A DNA stretch of 64,000 nucleotides. Source: CAYPNF01 sp964411985 (GTDB taxonomy: Bacteria; Verrucomicrobiota; Verrucomicrobiia; Limisphaerales; J093). Shown in pieces: positions 59,683 through 64,000 of the stretch. Position numbers and translations under genes: made by a program. Each line of letters opens with the position of its first letter. The stretch's first letter is position 1. The DNA lies in contig CAYPNF010000017.1 of the NCBI GenBank assembly GCA_964411985.1, positions 62,001 through 126,000 on the forward strand, in the 5' to 3' direction. The notes below the pieces were generated by a model. It saw nothing but the letters and a program-made list of their open reading frames with translations, searched no databases and was not told where the DNA came from.

Positions 59683-61665
59683 ATGATCACTTCCTCGTGG
59701 ACAGGCGTTTTGGCGGCGGTTGCGATGATTCTGGTTGGGGCGAGGGAGGCAATCATCGCAAGCGAAGCAACCGGATTCTACAGGGTGGAGAAGCGGGCAG
59801 GCGTCTGGTGGCTGATGGATCCCGCTGGAAAACCGACCCTCTCCAAAGGAGTCTGCCACATCCAGTTCAAAGGCGACACGATCGGGAACACGGGAAAGGC
59901 TCCCTACGGCGAGGCGAACCAAGCCAAATACGGAAGCGCAGAGGCGTGGCGAACGGCAGCCGCAGGACGGTTGCTCGAGTGGGGCTTCAACTCCCTGGGT
60001 GCTTGGTCAGACCCCGCCCTTTCCAGCGTCCAGGTGCAAGGCAAGCGCTTGGCGGACGCCCCGATTCTCGATTTCGGTTCCCAATTCGTCTCCGCCCGCA
60101 GCAAGGGAGAACAAGCCTGGCTGCACGGCATCTTTCCCGACGTTTTCGATCCTGGATTCGCCGCTTTCTGCGACAAACTGGCCAACGAACGATGCCTGGC
60201 CCGCAGGGATGATCCAGGGATTCTGGGGTGGTTCACCGACAACGAACTGCGGTGGGGGCCAGATTGGCGAGGCACCGACGAACTGCTCACGCTTTTTCTG
60301 AATCAGCCCCCCACTACACCAGGCCGGAAAGCCGCTATCCAGCTTCTGCGCGGACGGTATTCTGAGGTGAAGCAATTCAACACCGTCTGGAAAACCGCCT
60401 TCAGCACGTGGGCGGAACTGGAGCAGGCCTCGAAAGTGACTCCGCCCTACACGCGCAAGGCGATCTACGCCCAGAACGAAGGTGAGGAACGAAGTGCCAA
60501 TGACGCAGATCCACAGCGGGCCGCATTTGTCGCCGACTGTGACGCCTTCCTGGCACCCCTCGCAGAGAATTACTTCAAGTTCACCCGCGACGCCCTGCGC
60601 AAGGTGGATCGTCATCACCTGAACTTCGGATGCCGCTTTGCCTACGTTCCACCCAAGCCGGTCCGTGAAGCCGCAGCCCGCTACCTGGATGTCATCTCCT
60701 TCAACTGCTACCAGACCGACCCGACCTCTACGGTCAAACAGTATGCGGTGTTTGGCTTACCGCTGATCATCGGGGAGTTCACCTTCCGTGCGGACGATGT
60801 CGGTTTACCCAACACCAAAGGAGCGGGCCCCAGGGTCGCCAACCAGGCTGAGCGTGCGCAAGCTTTTGAACGCTACGCGAGACTGCTTCTCCAGCAACCA
60901 GAGGTGATCGGTTATCACTGGTTTCAGCATAACGACCAGCCCAAAGAAGGACGCTTCGACGGCGAGAATTCCAACTATGGAGTCGTGAACGAGCGCGACG
61001 AAACCTACCTTGAACTGACTCGGCGGATGACCACCGTCAACGCTATCGCGCCCGCGTGGCATGCGACCGTCGGGCCCGCTAGTTTTGTGGAACCGTTTCG
61101 CGACCAACTCAGCGAAGGGTGGAGTTGGGTGCGAGAAGACAAATCCGCCTGGCGCATCGGACAGACCGGCTTGGAGATACGCCTCCAACCAGGGAACATG
61201 TGGGGTCCCCCGAACAACGCGCGGAATATTCTAGTGCGCCCGGTGCCCGATCCAGCCAACCAGGACGTCATCGCCTCCGTGGCCATGGAGAACCAGCCGA
61301 CGGGGCAATATGAACAAGTCGACCTGGTCTGGTACTACGACGATAGCAACATGGTCAAACTGGGCCAGGAACTCGTCGACGGCAAACTGAGTGTGGTGAT
61401 GGGACGGGAGGAAAAGGACCGAACGCGGACCATCGCGATCATCCCCTTGGATTCCTACACTCTGCAGGTCAGGTTCCTCGTCAGGGGCAATCAACTCACC
61501 GGGGAGTACAAGCCAGGGAATACCACGGAGTGGAAAACCGCCGGCAGTTGCGATCTTCCCGTGAATGGCGCCCCTAAGATCAGCCTCCAGTGCTACCAAG
61601 GTCTAGCCACGGTAGAACGCTGGGCCAAACTCGCAGGCTTCCAGGTCCATACCCTGGCGCGTTGA
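59683..61665 (+). CDS. Secreted clan-A glycoside hydrolase (agarase-like) with DUF1349-type tail
   Basis: A 660-residue protein starting MITSSWTGVLAAVAMILVGA (signal). The TIM barrel (about residues 35-470) contains WGFNSLGAWSDPAL, the acid/base motif WFTDNELRWG (Asn-Glu, about residue 188), YLDVISFNCYQTDP and the nucleophile region LPLIIGEFTFRADD (Glu about 366). These match clan-A retaining glycosidases such as beta-agarase-type GH50/GH86 or GH42. Residues about 475-660 form a beta-sandwich tail (FRDQLSEGWSWVREDKSAWR, QYEQVDLVWYYDDSNMVKLG) typical of DUF1349-like concanavalin folds. It is divergent from the DUF5107-TPR gene, with a 178-base shared upstream region. Confidence 0.85.
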   Translation: MITSSWTGVLAAVAMILVGAREAIIASEATGFYRVEKRAGVWWLMDPAGKPTLSKGVCHIQFKGDTIGNTGKAPYGEANQAKYGSAEAWRTAAAGRLLEWGFNSLGAWSDPALSSVQVQGKRLADAPILDFGSQFVSARSKGEQAWLHGIFPDVFDPGFAAFCDKLANERCLARRDDPGILGWFTDNELRWGPDWRGTDELLTLFLNQPPTTPGRKAAIQLLRGRYSEVKQFNTVWKTAFSTWAELEQASKVTPPYTRKAIYAQNEGEERSANDADPQRAAFVADCDAFLAPLAENYFKFTRDALRKVDRHHLNFGCRFAYVPPKPVREAAARYLDVISFNCYQTDPTSTVKQYAVFGLPLIIGEFTFRADDVGLPNTKGAGPRVANQAERAQAFERYARLLLQQPEVIGYHWFQHNDQPKEGRFDGENSNYGVVNERDETYLELTRRMTTVNAIAPAWHATVGPASFVEPFRDQLSEGWSWVREDKSAWRIGQTGLEIRLQPGNMWGPPNNARNILVRPVPDPANQDVIASVAMENQPTGQYEQVDLVWYYDDSNMVKLGQELVDGKLSVVMGREEKDRTRTIAIIPLDSYTLQVRFLVRGNQLTGEYKPGNTTEWKTAGSCDLPVNGAPKISLQCYQGLATVERWAKLAGFQVHTLAR

Positions 61666-61759
61666 ATCTCCCCACGCGACAAGAAGTTGCCAGAGTCCTG
61701 TGGCGCACTCTCGGCAAGTTCACGCCATTCCCGCAACCGGCCGCGAACGACACCGTGCC

Positions 61760-61872
61760 GCAGCCTGCCAGGCTGCTGTTTCGCGGGTTGCCTAACCCGC
61801 CTCGGGGGCAAGGGCGGAAGGCCTGCCGATTGGGCAATCGGCGGTACGGCAGACAAGGCTGTCTGCGGTACC
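61760..61872. repeat. Array of four consecutive palindromes with GCC/AGGC loops
   Basis: Four hairpins occur in a row: GCAGCCT-GCC-AGGCTGC (61760-61776), GCGGGTT-GCCT-AACCCGC (61783-61800), GCCGATT-GGGC-AATCGGC (61825-61842), and GGTACGGCAGACA-AGGC-TGTCTGCGGTACC (61843-61872, one mismatch). The loops are GCC, GCCT or their complements GGGC and AGGC. This looks like an intergenic repeat cluster (BIME-like). Confidence 0.75.
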
Positions 61873-61966
61873 CACAAGAACCCCTGCCCCCGGCTGAGAC
61901 CGAGCGCAAGTCACGTCACGTTTGCAGGCTTCTCGGATCGGTGCTCTTGACACCTTCGTCGCAGCC

Positions 61967-62036
61967 TTAGTCGAAACCTTTGTCGGAATCGAATTACTTC
62001 GACAAAGGCCGCGATTAAGGTTTCAACAAAGACTAA
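61967..62036. repeat. Nested inverted repeat upstream of the gene at 62096
   Basis: The inner arms CCTTTGTCG/CGACAAAGG (61977-61985, 62000-62008) lie inside outer arms TTAGTC...GAAACC and GGTTTC...GACTAA (61967-61978 and 62019-62036). It could be a regulatory dyad or part of the palindrome cluster next to it. Confidence 0.55.
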
Positions 62037-62095
62037 AATCGGCGGGCAGCTGTAACCTTTTCGCCATCCGAGCAGTAGTAGAGGGAAATGATTGA

Positions 62096-63859
62096 ATGAA
62101 GCCTCTACTTCTACCCTTCGGCTGCCTCCTCACCGGATTGGCGACACTTGGCCTCACTCAGGCTGCGTCGTCAGTGGGCGAGAGACCCGCGCTAAGTGCC
62201 TGGATCCCAGAGCAGGCGTCCGTGTGCGTGGAGATCTACCAGCCTGGTCCCCTGCTAGGACCTCTGCTGCGCGCTTCCTTCGCGGACAAGGTTGCGGCAT
62301 TGCCAGCCTATGACCGGCGGCGCGATTCGAAACAAATCCAGGATCTGGCCGGGATAGGCCGGTTGTTGGAAGGAACAGCGGGTACGAATTGGCAGGGGGC
62401 AATCCGCAAGTTATCCAGTGAAGGCTTCGCTTTGGCGTTGGGGGGTGACAATCGGCGCCTATTGATCCTGGGCGGCGAAGATCCCGGATTGCTGGAACAG
62501 CTCCATGCCTTTGGCAGACAACTGGCGATTGCCGAGGCCGGGAAACAGGGGCAGGAAGGGCGTGTCCGTTCCATGGACCATGCCGGAGTGACAGGTTGGA
62601 CCTTCGACGGCAAGGAGGCGCATGCCCTAGTAGACCAACGGTTTCTATCCGCGAGCGATCCCGAAGTGCTCAAAATGGCAATCGATCTACGAACCTCCGG
62701 TGGAGGGGGCTTGGCAGCGCGCGCGGATTACCAAGCCGCGCGCCGGGCAGTGGGAAAGGACGCGACCGGGATGGTCTTCCTGGATCTCCAGAGACTGCGT
62801 GAAGCCCCGCAATTCCTCAGCGCTCTGGACGAACAGCGCCAGAATCCGCTGGTGGCGCTGCTGCTGGCCGGACTGAGCGCTCCCCTCAAGTCCGCGCCAT
62901 GGGTAGCTTTGGGCGTGTATCTGGAGACGGACGAACTCGTCCTTCGTGCCTACGCCGGAGGCGACCGGAGCCAGCTCGCGCCTGCGGCCTTCGCTCGTGC
63001 GAGCGGGCCGGCGGGCCCAAGCCCGACCCCTTTGGAAGTCCCGCGGCGCATCGCGAGTTTGAATCTGTACCGGGATCTCGCCGGGTTTTACGGCGCCAAG
63101 GACACGCTGTTTCCCCAGCGCACTTCGGGGCTGATCTTCTTCGAGAATATGATGGGGATCTTTTTCAGCGGACGGAATCTGACCGACGAAGTGCTGGCGC
63201 AAACCCAGCCCTGGATCCAGGTCGTGACCGCACGTCAGGAGTATGATCCCTCGATAGGCACTCCTGAGCCTCAGTGGCCGGCGTTCGCGGTGGTCTTCGA
63301 GCTCCGAAATCCGAACACTTTTGGCGAGGTGGTTGAGGAAGCCTGGCAGAAGGCTTTAGGCTTAATCAACTTCACCCGCGGCCAGAAGGCGCTCCCCGGA
63401 TTGATCCTGGATCGCGTGGACCACAAGGGAACCTCCATCACGGTGGCCCGTTACTCAGCCAAGGAGGTACCCGATCGCAACCACTTGGATGCACGGTTCA
63501 ACGTTCGCCCTTCACTTGCGTTGGCGAAAGGCCATGCCATCCTCAGTTCAACGGATCAGTTGGCACGGGACCTGGTGGACGCGCTCGCCAAGACACCGTC
63601 TCCCGAGGCAGCCGCGCCCACGGGAATCCACACATCCCTCCGCTTCAGCGGCAGCGAGCTTGCGGCCATCCTCAAGTCCAACCGTCCCAGCTTGGTGCAG
63701 GCCAATATGCTGAAAGAGAGCAAGCCCCGGACCGAAGCTGAGATCACCATCGACACCCTCTGCATCCTGGCCGGTTGGGCAGACCAACTGACAGTGCAAG
63801 TTGGCCAGGGGAAACGGGATGAATTGCTCGAAACGCGGCTCTCCTTCACAAAACCCTGA
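62096..63859 (+). CDS. Secreted protein of unknown function, DUF3352-like
   Basis: A 587-residue protein with a signal peptide (MKPLLLPFGCLLTGLATLGL ... TQAASS). The mature part repeatedly uses alpha/beta segments as in DUF3352-like proteins (ASVCVEIYQPGPLLGPLLRA, EGFALALGGDNRRLLILGGE, ALVDQRFLSASDPEVLKMAI, GMVFLDLQRLREAPQFLSAL). No catalytic motif is visible. It is followed two bases later by the gene at 63862, so the two form a likely operon. I am unsure of the family name; the general shape (exported, repetitive alpha/beta) is secure. Confidence 0.65.
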   Translation: MKPLLLPFGCLLTGLATLGLTQAASSVGERPALSAWIPEQASVCVEIYQPGPLLGPLLRASFADKVAALPAYDRRRDSKQIQDLAGIGRLLEGTAGTNWQGAIRKLSSEGFALALGGDNRRLLILGGEDPGLLEQLHAFGRQLAIAEAGKQGQEGRVRSMDHAGVTGWTFDGKEAHALVDQRFLSASDPEVLKMAIDLRTSGGGGLAARADYQAARRAVGKDATGMVFLDLQRLREAPQFLSALDEQRQNPLVALLLAGLSAPLKSAPWVALGVYLETDELVLRAYAGGDRSQLAPAAFARASGPAGPSPTPLEVPRRIASLNLYRDLAGFYGAKDTLFPQRTSGLIFFENMMGIFFSGRNLTDEVLAQTQPWIQVVTARQEYDPSIGTPEPQWPAFAVVFELRNPNTFGEVVEEAWQKALGLINFTRGQKALPGLILDRVDHKGTSITVARYSAKEVPDRNHLDARFNVRPSLALAKGHAILSSTDQLARDLVDALAKTPSPEAAAPTGIHTSLRFSGSELAAILKSNRPSLVQANMLKESKPRTEAEITIDTLCILAGWADQLTVQVGQGKRDELLETRLSFTKP

Positions 63860-63861
63860 GC

Positions 63862-64000
63862 ATGCCGGCCTTGCCGAAGCCAACCGACGCCAGTTCAACG
63901 GCCGCTGCCGTTGATGCCGCCGTGGCTCCTCCCGTAGCCTCAACCGAGACTGCCGATTCCCTCGCCTCCGTAGATCCAGCCTGGGCTTGGGCCCCTTACC
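63862..64000 (+). CDS. Start of a gene, probably a DUF1800-family protein (cut by window edge)
   Basis: An open frame of 46 codons runs from ATG at 63862 off the right edge with no stop. The first 35 residues are Ala/Pro/Thr-rich and then read VDPAWAWAPY. The pair Pro-Ala-Trp then Trp-Ala-Pro-Tyr is typical of the N-terminus of DUF1800 proteins in Planctomycetes and Verrucomicrobiota, which are usually encoded with a DUF1501 partner. The rest is outside the window. It begins 2 bases after the previous stop. Confidence 0.6.
   Translation, partial: MPALPKPTDASSTAAAVDAAVAPPVASTETADSLASVDPAWAWAPY

Overview
The window is about 64 kb of a fairly GC-rich, gene-dense bacterial chromosome. The gene content suggests a member of the Verrucomicrobiota or a close PVC relative, possibly a Pedosphaera/Limisphaera-type lineage. 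The signs are many large secreted proteins with Ig-like and MAM-like modules, an ECF sigma/FecR pair, a CHASE2 Ser/Thr kinase, a FHA protein, DUF5107-TPR and probable DUF1800 proteins, a long-form IspG, and weak or absent Shine-Dalgarno sites. This placement is an inference from gene families; no rRNA or marker phylogeny was possible.

Layout. 0-13.4 kb is housekeeping and stress: a cation antiporter (cut by the left edge), a tandem universal stress protein, an M50-CBS site-2 protease, a short ribosome hibernation factor, an unknown small protein and a YugP-type metallopeptidase, all on the minus strand. Then come ispG and rseP (minus) and an hsp20-lon pair followed by a LolA-like protein (plus). 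A tRNA-Asn lies at 13.6 kb. 14.3-34.0 kb is an unusual envelope and signalling locus. Read along the minus strand it holds a divergent sigma-like protein, a small soluble partner, a giant 2,365-residue MAM/Ig-repeat surface protein and a terminator. After the terminator come a FecR-TPR-beta-barrel outer-membrane protein, an Ig-repeat secreted protein and a CHASE2 kinase with an extra degenerate kinase lobe. A FHA/transglutaminase-like gene converges on the kinase. This is the strongest candidate for an undescribed multi-component system.

34.5-37.4 kb is an accessory patch: a secreted NHL/SMP-30-like protein, a gene-poor stretch, an orphan ParB-like HTH gene, and a GIY-YIG nuclease. The GIY-YIG gene runs directly into a broken copy of the tRNA-Asn 3' half plus 116 bp of its downstream flank, decorated with two 16-bp palindromes. 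37.4-54.2 kb is a carbohydrate locus controlled by an ECF sigma factor and a FecR anti-sigma protein that carries a CBM9-like domain. Two concentric inverted repeats separate these from a divergent five-gene operon: a TIM-barrel hydrolase with a GATase-like domain, a Tat-exported TIM barrel, a GH28-FGE fusion, a heparinase II/III-like protein, and a GATase/PHP-like protein. 54.2-64 kb holds a remnant of the HTH gene, a sugar-porter MFS, a DUF5107-TPR protein, a clan-A glycoside hydrolase, clusters of palindromes and two further genes.

How the parts may work together: the left arm is proteostasis and membrane stress. The right half senses and degrades a complex acidic or sulfated polysaccharide through dedicated sigma/anti-sigma control. 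The middle appears to build and sense a large surface structure.
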